A DNA stretch of 64,000 nt from Bolinopsis microptera (Eukaryota; Ctenophora; Tentaculata; Lobata; Bolinopsidae), in contig NC_087084.1 of assembly GCF_026151205.1 (NCBI RefSeq), forward strand, positions 4,147,538 through 4,211,537, given 5' to 3'. The notes below the pieces were generated by a model. The model did not search any database, was not told where the DNA came from, and saw only the letters and a program-made list of their open reading frames with translations. Each line of letters starts with the position of its first letter. Position 1 is the stretch's first letter. The position numbers were made by a program, and so were the translations under genes. Shown piece by piece: positions 11,291 through 23,505 of this stretch.

Positions 11291-14200
11291 CCAACCCAGA
11301 GTGATTTCCAATGCTGAGGACATTGAGGTATGTCAGTTGTCTGGCTGTGCATGGTAATAACGTGGGTATCACAATGACACCCCTTCTTCTCACGGGGACC
11401 CGTTCCAGAACAGCTTTCAGTACACTGACCAGCCTCCCCCACATCACCATCTCTCCCAAATTTACCAATAAAACCAATGATACCTGCGTCCCCTTTCGCA
11501 CCATTGTCACCAACATCTCCTCTGTTGCCTCTAAAACCATTCCTTCCGGAAGGTCCTCTGTTGCCAGCTAATCCCACGTCTCCAGGAGATCCCTGAATTC
11601 CCGGCATACCATGAATACCAGGAGTACCAGGAATACCGACCACTCCACTTTTTCCATCGGAACCATCAGCCCCAGGAATCCCTGAGTCTCCATCATCTCC
11701 GAATCCACCTCTATTCCCAGTAGTTCCAGTTTCCCCGGGTTTACCTAGTAAAGAAGGGTGGTCCAAGGCCCTGATATCTTCAACGAGCATATCAACAACT
11801 TTTCTTCCAATCAAGTCCATTCCCTTGATTCCTGTTTTGGGGTCGTAATGATCAGAAATGAGAAAATCTCTACCTTGATCACCTTTGAGCCCGGGTGTTC
11901 CAGTTGAACCCTGGTCACCCCTTGTCCCTGGGAATCCTCTGAAACCCTGAGAACCTTCGAAGCCTTGTTTTCCCTTGTTTCCAGTTTCTCCCTTATTCCC
12001 TTGTTTTCCTATTGGACCTAACGCACCTCTTAAACCCCGACTACCAGGGAAACCTATTTCACCTTCATCACCATCTTTACCAAATTGTCCCTTTGGTCCG
12101 ATAGCACCACGGCCTCCCCTGCCACCACGTCTACCATTCCTCCCTCTCATCCCTGGATTCCCTGGATCTCCCACCACGTTATCACCTGGATGTCCTTTAA
12201 AACCGGGATGTCCGGGGTACCCTTTTACTCCGGGTCCTCCAGCAGTACCCGTATTTCCCACGTCCCCTTCTTCGCCAGCAATTCCTCTAATACCCTGCAT
12301 ACCAAGCTGTCCTTGAGATCCTTTCTTTCCTCTTTCTCCAGACCTTCCTGTCTTCCCCTTATCTCCTTTCGGTCCTGGGTAACCAGTTTCACCGGGATCA
12401 CCAACGTCACCTGCTTCACCCTTAGGGAGATCAGGGTTGATCACATAATCGGGATGTGGCTCTCCTTTTGGTCCTATTTTACCTGGACGTCCTACTTCTC
12501 CCCTGTCTCCCCTATCGCCCGGGAGACCTTTAATACCTGTGTAACCGACAGGACCTCGAGAGCCTTGCTGTCCTAAGTTTCCAGGACGTCCAGGGCACCC
12601 CTCCATTCCAGGAGTTCCCTGGTCTCCATCTTCACCAGGGGTTCCAGGTGCACCTTTGAGGCCGATCACACCTTTAAAACCACCCTCACCGACCGCTCCC
12701 TTTTGACCAGGATCTCCAGGGTTTCCAGTACGACCTGTTCTTCCTCTCATTCCAGGATAACCTGGAGGACCAAGTGAACCAGTAGAACCTGGAACTCCTT
12801 CTGCTCCATCTTCTCCTACTAAGCCTGGCAATCCGGCTGGACCCTTATCACCTGGCGGACCAGGTATTGTTTCACCTTGTACACCAATATCTCCAGGATA
12901 ACCTTTGATTCCTTGTCGTCCCTTTTGTCCAAGTGGACCTCTCAATCCTTTAGGGCCTCGTTTTCCATATTGCCCAACATAACCTTTAATTCCTTTTTCG
13001 CCAGGATACCCTTTTCGTCTTTGCACACCCTTGTTACCAACATCTCCTCTGGGACCTCTTTTGCCTTTTGGACTAGGATTTCCCTTTGGTCCAAGGTATC
13101 CTTGTTTTCCTGGAGGACCAACTTCCCCATCTTCTCCTTTTTGTCCATCAGCACCCACTGCTCCTGCACGTCCTTCAATTCCAGCATCTCCAATTCTGCC
13201 TTTTTTTCCTAGTCTCCCTTGCTCGCCTTTCTCTCCAGGCCATCCTCTAAATCCAGGAAGCCCAGGGAAACCATCATCACCAAGACGTCCAATATACCCT
13301 TTAACTCCTTGAGGGCCTGGCTCTCCCCTCTTTGCATTATCACCTGGCGCACCAACTGGACCAACACCTCCTGGAAGGCCTTTCATTCCTTTGCGTCCAA
13401 CAAAACCAGCCCACCCGTTTCGACCCATAGAACCTTTATCACCCTTGATTTCTGTGCCATCAATACCACGTGTCCCTTTCCTTCCCTCGTTTCCTGGTTC
13501 TCCTTCAGGTCCGACGTCACCACGTCGCCCAAAGAAACCACCAAAGCCCGTGGATCCAGGTTTCCCATCAATTCCATTTATTCCGAGATGACCAGGTATT
13601 CCAGTTATACCAGGCCTACCGTGGTCCCCGTTTTTTCCAGGGCTTCCATGCTGACCTGGGGGTCCGTGCCGACCAAGTTTACCCTTTATTCCTGGTGTAC
13701 CTTTCAATCCTTTCAAACCGCTTTCTCCATAAATACCAAGCAGTCCATCTAGCCCGTTCGAACCATCAACTCCAGGTAATCCAGGAATACCATTACTTCC
13801 ATGCACACCAGGGTCACCTTTTTGTCCGATAAAGCCAACAATTCCAATAAGTCCTTCATCACCAGGCAACCCAGCTGGTCCTTTTTTCCCTTTTGAACCC
13901 TGATAACCATCGATTCCTTTGAAACCACGATTTCCCGGTATTCCTGGTAAGCCAGATGGTCCCTGAATGCCATCATCTCCAACATCTCCTTTAACTCCTT
14001 TGATACCATCATGACCGTCCACACCATTTGTCCCATGAATGCCGTCTTGTCCCGGAATGCCATGAACCCCAGTTTTTCCAGGTAGTCCAGTGTCTCCAGG
14101 AGCCCCAAGAGGACCCTTATTACCAGGGTCTCCTATCTCTCCAACGTTACCGGGAAGCCCTACAGCACCCAAACCACCTTGAATACCTGGCTCACCTTTC

Positions 14201-16518
14201 TTCCCGGTCCAACCCGGCATACCCATAAACCCTTCAAGGCCTAGTTCACCTTTTTGTCCTTTATGTCCTCTAATACCCATTATACCAACATCTCCTTGTT
14301 TTCCTCTCCTTCCATCTACTCCTGGACCACCACCAATCGCGGAGAAACCTGGAATACCGTGTCTGCCAAATGTACCGTCATACCCATACAAGCCGTAAGT
14401 TCCCTTGCTTCCCTTTTCTCCTGTATCTCCATTCTCACCTATTACCCCATCAGTTCCTTGTGCGCCCTTTCCTCCCTTATCTCCAACTTCTCCCTCCGGT
14501 CCAGGAACTCCAGGAAACCCATGATATCCAGGATCACCATCTCTTCCCGCTTTACCGTGTCTGCCTTCAGGACCAAACATTCCTTTTTTACCTCTTTTCG
14601 CTCGCTTTCCTCGTTTTCCTGGTTTGCCATTATCCCCCTCTTCTCCTTTTCCTCCTTTCAATCCTTTTGCCCCCAAAAACCCTTTGACTCCTTCGAGTCC
14701 CTTCTCTCCATCAATACCCTTAGGTCCCACTGGTCCTCGTCTCCCAACAAGTCCAAACTCTCCTTTTCTACCGTAGATGTCTGCACCCTTAGGTCCAATA
14801 TCACCTATTTCTCCTTCCTGTCCTTTTAAACCTTTTTGACCATCTCGACCTTGATCACCTACGGTCGAAGGACCTTGTTCACCTGTGGGTCCTTGGGATC
14901 CAACTTGACCTTTGTAACCCTTTACACCAGGAAAACCTTGAGATCCTTTTGGCCCAAGATCTCCAACGTCTCCTTTTGGTCCTTGATCTCCATCAGTTCC
15001 TTGTTCACCAACAAATCCCTTTACTCCTTTCAGACCTTTTTCGCCTTTTATTCCAGGAATACCATCGTCACCATGAAACCCTGGACGACCTGGCTCACCC
15101 TTATCCGCGTAGTCTCCAGGAAAACCTGTAACTCCTTTGTGACCTGTGGAGCCGGTGAAACCTTTATCACCAGGATTTTTGCTGATAAGGTCTTCAGGAG
15201 GATTTACGCCCAGCTCACCCTTTTGCCCGACAGCACCTTCCGGACCGTGCTTTCCTGGTACTCCATTTAAACCAGGTAATCCTTGACTACCCAGAAAACC
15301 TTTTCGACCTGTTTCTCCCGGTACTCCGACAACCCCTTGATCTCCTTTGAGACCAATCTCCCCTTTCAAACCAATATACCCCTTTTCTCCGATTTCTCCG
15401 ATGGCTCCAGTGATTCCTTGATCGCCCTTAAGACCCTGTTGGCCCTTGACACCTAACCCGCCAAGTCGACCTTTAAGTCCATCTATTCCTTTCAGTCCTT
15501 CTTCGCCTTTGATTCCCTCTTCACCCTTCAAACCCTTTAAACCTTTTGGGCCAACAGTGATAGTTCCTTGCCAACCTTTTCTACCCTTTTCACCCAAGTC
15601 ACCAGTTCTTCCGTCAACCCCATCAGCGCCATCAGGTGCGGTAGGACCAGTATCACCTTTTTGGCCCTTCGCTCCTTCCAATCCGGTAAACCCTATTCGG
15701 CCAATCCTTCCTTTGCTACCCTGTACTCCGGGTAGACCAAATGCACCGTCAAAACCATCAGGAGCGTGCTGTCCGACTACTCCTTTTTGTCCCTTTAGTC
15801 CTTTGCTTCCTAACTCTCCAAATGGAGGCGCAGGAAGTCCTTTGATTCCTTTTATGACAATGCCCGTTGTTCCACGATCTCCGTTTTGACCTAAATCTCC
15901 TTTAGCGCCATCAAATCCAAGGTGTCCCTTGACCCCCTGTTCCCCGGTTGCTCCTTGATCTCCTTTTTCACCGTCCGTACCATTAGTAGCATCAATACCG
16001 TTCAATCCATTCATTGCATCAATACCAATTCTCCCATCTTTACCAGGTTCTCCTCGAACACCAGGTAGTCCAGGATCACCCTTGACACCTCGCAGTCCAA
16101 AAGCACCAGGGAGACCAATGCCACCTTTATCTCCAATTTGACCTTGTATTCCTCTTCTTCCTGGCAAACCTTGAGGTCCAGGATCCCCGGCTAATCCAGT
16201 ATCTCCTGGTTTTCCGGTTCGACCTTGTCTTCCTCGGTTGATTTTAACAGGGTTACTGCAGCAGGCTGGATCTGGTTCATCAGTTGCAGACTCAAACTGG
16301 CCGAGGAAATCAGGATCTCTAACATTCACCTGAACAGACTCGTAATCATCGAATTGAGCGAATTGGAGACTAGAACTTTTCCGAGATTTTTTGGTCGACT
16401 TCTTATTCACTCTCTTTCCTCCTCCTCCTCCCTTCTTTTTGTTCTGTTTCTGTTGAAAAGTAGTATTGATGAGCGCAATCAGGAATAGCAGATACAGAAG
16501 TCTCATCTTTGAAACCAC
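11291..16518 (-). CDS. Collagen IV alpha chain, distal giant exon (own signal peptide, helix and NC1 start)
   Basis: One exon encodes about 1,742 residues of a second collagen IV chain. It has a signal peptide ([18 protein letters not shown], with an ATG four codons upstream), then a 60-residue basic/acidic linker rich in Lys and Gly that the proximal chain lacks. A CC pair in [13 protein letters not shown] parallels DPDPARR..CC in the proximal chain. The helix is of about the same length, with [18 protein letters not shown] and a long interruption near [12 protein letters not shown] at matching places. It ends [13 protein letters not shown]...SLWVG, the first strand of NC1, at donor GG|GTAAGT (11291/11290, phase 2). 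No NC1 continuation exists in the next 188 bp. Joining 11291 to 5407 keeps frame and gives 5,907 nt, 1,968 aa. Alternatives are a truncated duplicate or trans-splicing. The two helices differ strongly in sequence, so the duplication is old. Confidence 0.85.
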
Positions 16519-16815
16519 TCCAACTTGTCACATCGCAGTAGGGACGGCTACTAAAACCAACAAAAATTACAATCTTGTTACAATAAAATGTCCAAATTTG
16601 GTTATCGTCTATAAACTTGGTTAAAAGTGAGGGGATGAGATTAACATTCATCTGAAACACGACTGGTTTCTAGCAGTGACCAATGAATTCCAATAATTTC
16701 TATCACGTGTAAAAACTGATATCCAACACCTCCCTACTTTTAACCAAGTCTATGGATCATTGATGAAATATATTTTCAGACTCATTGAAATAATAACAGG
16801 TGCATGTGGATGAAG

Positions 16816-17056
16816 GGTTGAAAAGGAGCCTTAGACTGGTAACAGTGGACCATTGAACTTGATAGGGTGGAATCTATTCGCTTGATATCTGTAGTAAATG
16901 TGCAACATGTCGAGGTTTGAGTATGCAGTCAGAGACAGAATCACAGAATGCAGTCAGGATGCAGTCAGGATATTGGAATATCATGAATAACTTGTGCACT
17001 TGAGTATGGGTAGATCGTGCGACTAAGGCTCCTTTCTCAACCCTATCAAGTCCAAT
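16816..17056. repeat. Inverted repeat, possibly a decayed MITE
   Basis: GGGTTGAAAAGGAGCCTTAG at about 16816 is matched in inverse by CTAAGGCTCCTTTCTCAACCC at about 17022-17042. A second nested pair (ATTGAACTTGATAGGGT near 16853; ACCCTATCAAGTCCAAT near 17040) is also inverted. The two pairs share the 17-kb arm, suggesting a degenerate foldback of about 240 bp. No ORF or target-site duplication is identified. Confidence 0.4.
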
Positions 17057-18069
17057 GTCTACAATCAAATAGATTGAGTAATTCGACAATGGTAGTAAAT
17101 TTTATGAAATTATAAGACTACTGAATTCTCAATATCTTGATGTTTAAATCAACACGAAATGCTGTGATATAAATTCAACATCACGCTTGCCAGCACTGTG
17201 ATATAAATATTGTAACACTGTAATGTAAGTGTAATATATGGTTGAAAAGTTACAGTGGCAATTCGTGCAACTTAACTTAGACAATAAACGTCAGATTAGA
17301 ATACTATTGGTACACACAAATTCAATTAACAACTTTGTAAGAATATCATAATAAGCTATAAATGCTATGAACGATTTTCTGAAATACGATCAATTTTAAG
17401 GCAAGAAAATATCAAAATTCTTGCAATTGAATGATAAATACGTTTCATTCAACGATCAAATTGTATTTGTAGCAAACGATATAATCAAAATGTCGGCAGA
17501 TTCGACTGGTAGCTCAACGTAAAGTTATTGAAGTTACACAGCCAGCGAGGGATTGAATTTAAACGTAGTAGCAAAATCGGCTGGGATATCAAAACTCAAC
17601 AAAAGTAAAGTTGAACAACATTGTCATTCCGATTACAGCTGATATGGTACAGTTATTTGTTGATCGAGGAAAAACCAGCTAGAAATCCCGAAACTCGGCA
17701 AAATATAAATCGAAATAAACGAAAATTCTGATACAATTTCTGGGACTAAAAGAAATTTATAAATGCTCCATTACGGTAGAAAATTAAGCAAAGAAGAATC
17801 TATGCGTTTGTAAATAAATTGTAAATTATGTCTGTAATTGTGTCCGTTATCATTAAACGAATTGAGTTGAATCGGATAAGAAACTTAAATTCATGTCTGG
17901 GATACTGGTCCTATGATATAATAGGCTCAATTCCGCCGAAAAAAGGACGTGCTAGGGTTATAATTGTGAATCGTATATAATACGTTAGTATGTAGTTTAC
18001 CTTTTCCAAATATGAATATTTGTATCTTAACAGTGACAGGTCTGTCCAATATATTGATCTGAACAGAGG

Positions 18070-18122
18070 AGGGAAGAATTAAGGATTCCCTTAGACTCTA
18101 AGGGAATCCTTAATTCCTCCCT
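18070..18122. repeat. Near-perfect 26-bp-arm hairpin
   Basis: Arms 18070-18095 and 18097-18122 are inverted copies with one mismatch and a single-base loop (centre ccttagactctaagg). Such a tight perfect palindrome is either a very recent foldback insertion/inverted duplication or a structured transcript element. The minimal loop argues against an ordinary microRNA precursor. Confidence 0.6.
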
Positions 18123-21100
18123 CTAAGTTAGAGGTCAAAGCAAAACGTGACCTTTTCTTTACACCAATTAGAAAGATAATTTACTTGTAAACTAATAAAA
18201 CATTGCGGTCACCTATTTTATTAGAGGTGAATGCGTCAAAGAAACAGACAAAACAAAAGTATTGTTATTACTCAATAATCACTCAATAATGCCGTGAACA
18301 ACGTGCTATAGTGCTGACCTCAAAGCTGATAATTGCCAGAATGATTATATTAATTATATTTGGCCTGGATCTTTATTTAGAGAGGCTATGAAGAAGAGCT
18401 GGATAGAATCTATGGATAAAAACATTTTAACTTATAGTGTAAATCTAAAAGTGTAAGTGTCGCAAATAGTGATCAAAATTAGTGATCTTTTCCTTGTTTT
18501 TATGCAAAGGGACAAACAAATTTAAGTACCTCTATTTACATAAACTTGTCTATTTTAGTATTTTATAGACCGTGTTGACATGCGCAAAAGGGTATCACTA
18601 CTTAATAGGTATCATTATTATTCATTGGGTGCAGTCGATTTTTAAACAAACGGCGATCTTTAGCATTGAGTTTACAGACCGTAAAATTTGAAAAGTATGT
18701 ACTTAAAGTTAATTAACGTAAAATTAAGTTATATGATACGGTGTTGTTAAAAACCAATTTAAAAAAGTGTTTAATCTTAATATCTTTGCAAGCAAATCCA
18801 TTTACTTTTAACCATCATGAGGTCGCTTCTTGATTGGTCGAATGTTCGCTTGAAAGATTTCAAAAGGCCGCTACTTTAAATTTATAATATTTAAAACAAT
18901 TGATGCTGTGGTGAACATTTACAAAATGATACGATGAAAAATACATTAGAAATGTTTGGGTTGGGTTTTTAAGCAAAATAGCTACATCGCAGACAGCGAA
19001 AACTAAATTACATGCTGTCTCTAATGATTTAAACTGTATTTTAACCTTTTAACATTTTTCCTGAACCCACATCGGCGGTCCAATCATGACATCACATCTT
19101 CTTTTGAATGATTTACCGACCAGATTCCAGAACGGGTGAATTAGGTAAACTTTCTGCACGCCGCCTGATTCGTGATTGCCGAAAAGCGAGGCTACTTAAG
19201 TTTGATAATGAAAGTTGAACTTTTAACTTTTAAGTCGTGAAAGTTTGAACGTCAAACTGAGAATATGAAAAAGAAAGATTATCCTTGTTTTATTGAAACA
19301 TAACTAAGTTCATGTTCCTGGCAAACAATAAGAAACTTGTTCACCGGACAGCATGATGGAGTTGAGAAGATAAAAGAAGTGGTCTATCCGCAATACGGAC
19401 CACTATGATTTTGATAATGATTGACAATTATAGAAATCAGCTGTGGTTGAATTTTTTAAATTTCTTAACGTCCCATAAAGCTATAATTCATCAGCAGTAT
19501 TTTTTTCACCAATCGATTCGTAGAACTTACCATCATTATAACAGATCAAAATTATGCAGTGTTTTATAATTAAGAATTTGCAGCATCCGGATCCTTGATG
19601 TGCATTTAAACATGGTCAAAATTGAGCTCAGTAATTATAGTGATGCAACCAAAAGCAAACATTTTTCTTTTACTTAGAATTGCTTAGAATTATAAAATCG
19701 TAAATCTGCGAATTTGAAAATGAGAGCAAAATAAAAAGTTATCATGGCCCTTATAGTTATAATGTTATTTTTCATTATTCACAGCTTATACTCTTGTAGT
19801 ACCTGCAGAAGCTTCTAGAGCCCCAATTTTGCCCGATTAAGGCCAAGATCGTCAAAATACGAGTGACTGTGACCCGCCAAATCTTATTAAGCGGAAAGCA
19901 GTGCCTGTTTAATTTTATGTTATCCTTCCAGAACTCTATTATTATATAAATGGTCGACAGGCAGCACGTCTAGGTACTAATTGTAATTGCGTAGTAATAA
20001 CTGTAATGAAATAATCTAATAACTCAATATGTATGATAAGGTATAAATATTAAATATTTGCAACTTACTGTAAAGTATAATTATTAATTACATAGGCTAA
20101 CTTTATGAAATATTAACATCACCTTTAAATAGTATGTCTCAACTAATATTGACGTTCGGGTAATTTGTTGGAAAACTTTCGTATCATAATGGTACCAGGA
20201 TATGATTTAGGGAAAATTGGATCGGAATGCAGTATCTTACCTTTTTTAAGAAAAACCCAGCTGCTGAAAACATTTATTTAAACTTGCAATTTATCATCAA
20301 CGGTTTGTATTTGTAACGAATTCCAAAACGAAAATAGATAAACTTATTCTACAAAACTGTGGAATTCTAGCGATAAAAATGTCACTGCACGTTATTGTAC
20401 CGGGTGCGTGGGGTTTTAAAATCGTTACAATCAATATAATAACTCGACAGTTAGGAATGCGTGATATCGATCTGTAATGACTCTAAGTTTCCAGGATTTC
20501 CCACTCTATAGCAACCGTGTGATGCCACAGGGCTCTGTACGGTTACAAAATTAAGGGATTACGCCGAGTATACTACAGATCATAAAAATTAGATGAATTA
20601 TGAAATTATAAGGATTAAAGAAGGAGAAAGGAATTACCAAACTACTTCTGCAAGAATTTAAATACTCTAGCGCACGTGAATTCAACATAAATATAACTTA
20701 ACTTGATACTTCTGGATTTGAAACTGAATGTTAATAAAAGCGGAGAAACATTAACATTTTAACACTAACAGCAAGTTACTTTCATCGGCTGCTAATAAAC
20801 TAATAAAGCGGAAACCGATAAATCTAATTAAAACTTACGACAATCCTTAACATGTCACCATTTATGAATTTGGAGATTGCTATAAACTGATCAGTCAATC
20901 TATACAATTATAAACTGATTAAAAGTCACATAACATATTGTTCAACACAACAAAATATCCAAATATGATATGGAATCAAAATCACCTCTCAACGATACTC
21001 AGCTAATACCTAATTATTCTGAAAAAGAGGATAATGGACGGCCAGGAATATCTTCAAATGGGTTGGAAGATTTACAACTGTTTATTACCTTGATTTGTCA

Positions 21101-22856
21101 TAATGAGCATAATATAGATGTTAATGATCTGAATATGCAACTTTCACTGAAGTTTAAAGAAATAAGATGACGATTATGTTCGGAGGAACCGATCAAAGGG
21201 CGAACCTCTGTATTCTAACAGACGTTTAAACGATTAATATTTACTAATCTTCACAGCCCCAAGTTTCATTAGGTCTTATAAAGGTCAGGTGACACGGTGA
21301 TATGCACGACAAAACAGAGATTAATCCGAACTAATCGGGCCTAGGAAAAATCCTAACACGTGACTACATATACCTTGCAAGGAGATGGTCCAACATGTGA
21401 TCACATATACCTCGCTTGTAAATATCAAATAAAGCATGCACGATGATTAAACGTCTGCTCTTAGCTCTAAGCATAATATTTAATAAATTTAGATAACTTT
21501 TACAAAATCCAAGGTTGCAGGATTCCATGTAGAAGGGGCGCTTATCTCATTAAAATTTGACCGCAAGACTGGCTGTAATATTGTAATATCACGGACTAGG
21601 ACTATAGCCCTCCCAGTAAACATTTAAAATATACTGAATTTGATACAAATGTAATTCCTAGATTCAAACCGCAAATCCCTAAAAAATGGTTACTGTGGTT
21701 TCTAAACAATAGACCTAAATGAAAATTTCACTGCCGATGCAGGAGTAAAACCCAAAATACGCTTAACAAAGAGCGTGTGCACGATGAGCTAATGACGCGT
21801 GCTTACGATATAATTCCCAAACCCTTGTTAAAACAACTGCATAGCCACATCACAAAGTTCCCAGGGTAATTTAAATACGAAAAATCGCGTCAATCCTACT
21901 AGAAATTATAATAATTACAACACGTTGCTGCTTCCTCAGACCGGGCCCTAAAGTAGTTGTTTAAAACCCCCTAGGTTACAGTACTAGAGATCTGAGTATG
22001 GCAGGCTAGAAATGGGGGAGGGGAGCGGGATGTTAAATCCGCCTCAACCTACTTAGCAGGAGCGCAACATGCAGAAGCTACAATCCTCCTGCAAACTTGG
22101 AAAATAGGTGCAAACCACGTGATCAGGTGGGGAGCTCTGATTGGTCCACATTCAGTCAGGTAAATGTTTGGCGATTCATGAATTTCGGTGGCAGTTAGTG
22201 GGCTCTGGTGGCCGAGTTTTGGAGTCTTGCATCCAATGATCCTCCGACTTTTCCACAAGACGTTGTGAGTGATAGGGGCGGGAGGGAGATACACAAGCAT
22301 GCTGGTGTAACACAATAACAGTAGGTTCAGATACCGTCATCGAGCGTTTTGTGTAACTCAGAGGAGGGATCAGTGTTGGGAAAAAGGTGTGAATTTACAA
22401 GAAATGGCGAACACGACTGCAACATGTTGAAATAGCCCAGTCTACATTTCAGCGTCAGCAGTGTTTACATTTTACAGAGCATGACATTCACGGATCAATA
22501 TCAGGGAGTCACGTTTAGTGTGCGGGGCCGTGTGGTCCACGTTTCTGATTGTGTTTCCTTCTACTTCACTATACCACAGACCTCAACTCGGGCGGAAGTG
22601 GGCGAGGAGAGGTGGGACAATTTTATTAGTGCTTGTGTGAATGGGGGTTATTGGATGGGAGTGTGGATCTGCTAATGGGAGGAGGGGATAGTTGTGGTCA
22701 TAAACAAATGCCCAAGCATGACCCCTCTCATAATTATCTGTTACAATATCCTGGTATGTACCTGACTGCAATCACTTAATATATTTAACCCTTTATTTGT
22801 GGGGAGAAGGCTGTGCGGAAGGCTGAGCAGCTGAAAACATTTTATATTTTTCATAG

Positions 22857-23505
22857 TTGTTCGGTAAAACCGACAATAATCTTACGAGCAATTGACAGTA
22901 CATCTGAAAGGAGGTACTAAAATTAAAATAGGACTTAACCATAATCCAGCCGTCATTACTTTATACTGAGACACTGGTCTTTCAATCGACAAAAACTTTA
23001 GTATTAATCTAAAAAATGTGATGACCGCGACCGACTTTAAGTCTTTGCTACCGCAATATGAATAAGTTGGTAAGAATCTGAAATACTAAAATAAAACAAA
23101 ATCTACAAACTCGGTCATTCGTGCGAATATTGGTATTTAATTTAAATATGTTGATTAACTGATCTAAATATGTTCTACCTGGTTGTTCGGTGAAACCGAC
23201 AATGATCTTAATCTTATGAGCAATTTACACACCTGAAAGAATGATGAGTACTAAAATAAAAAATGCGACCTAATTATAATCACGATATAATATCTAACAC
23301 TTGTATGCGATCCAGCCGTCATTACCCACTGAAACACTAGTCTTTCAATCCCGACAAAAATGTTAGTATTAATATAAAGTATGTGATGACCGCGACCGAA
23401 TTTAAAATAATTGCAACCGCAATAATTTGATAAGGATCTGCAATACTAAAAAAGGACAAAATCGGTCATCCGTGCAAATATTGGCATTTAATTTAAATAT
23501 TTTAA
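22857..23505. repeat. Diverged tandem duplication, two copies of about 300 bp
   Basis: Copy 1 (22857 to about 23152) and copy 2 (23183 to about 23505) share an ordered series of blocks. These are ttgttcggt(a/g)aaaccgacaat, gagcaattt/gacaca, atccagccgtcattac, actggtctttcaatc, tgatgaccgcgaccga, and cggtcat(t/c)cgtgc ending in tggcatttaatttaaatat. Small indels separate the blocks. No ORF spans either copy. It may be two copies of an unclassified dispersed repeat. Confidence 0.6.

Noticed and set aside
22049-22315. 88-codon minus-strand open frame
   Set aside because: No family resemblance and no supporting signals. A similar motif (gagctctgattggt) recurs near 23826, suggesting repeats rather than coding.
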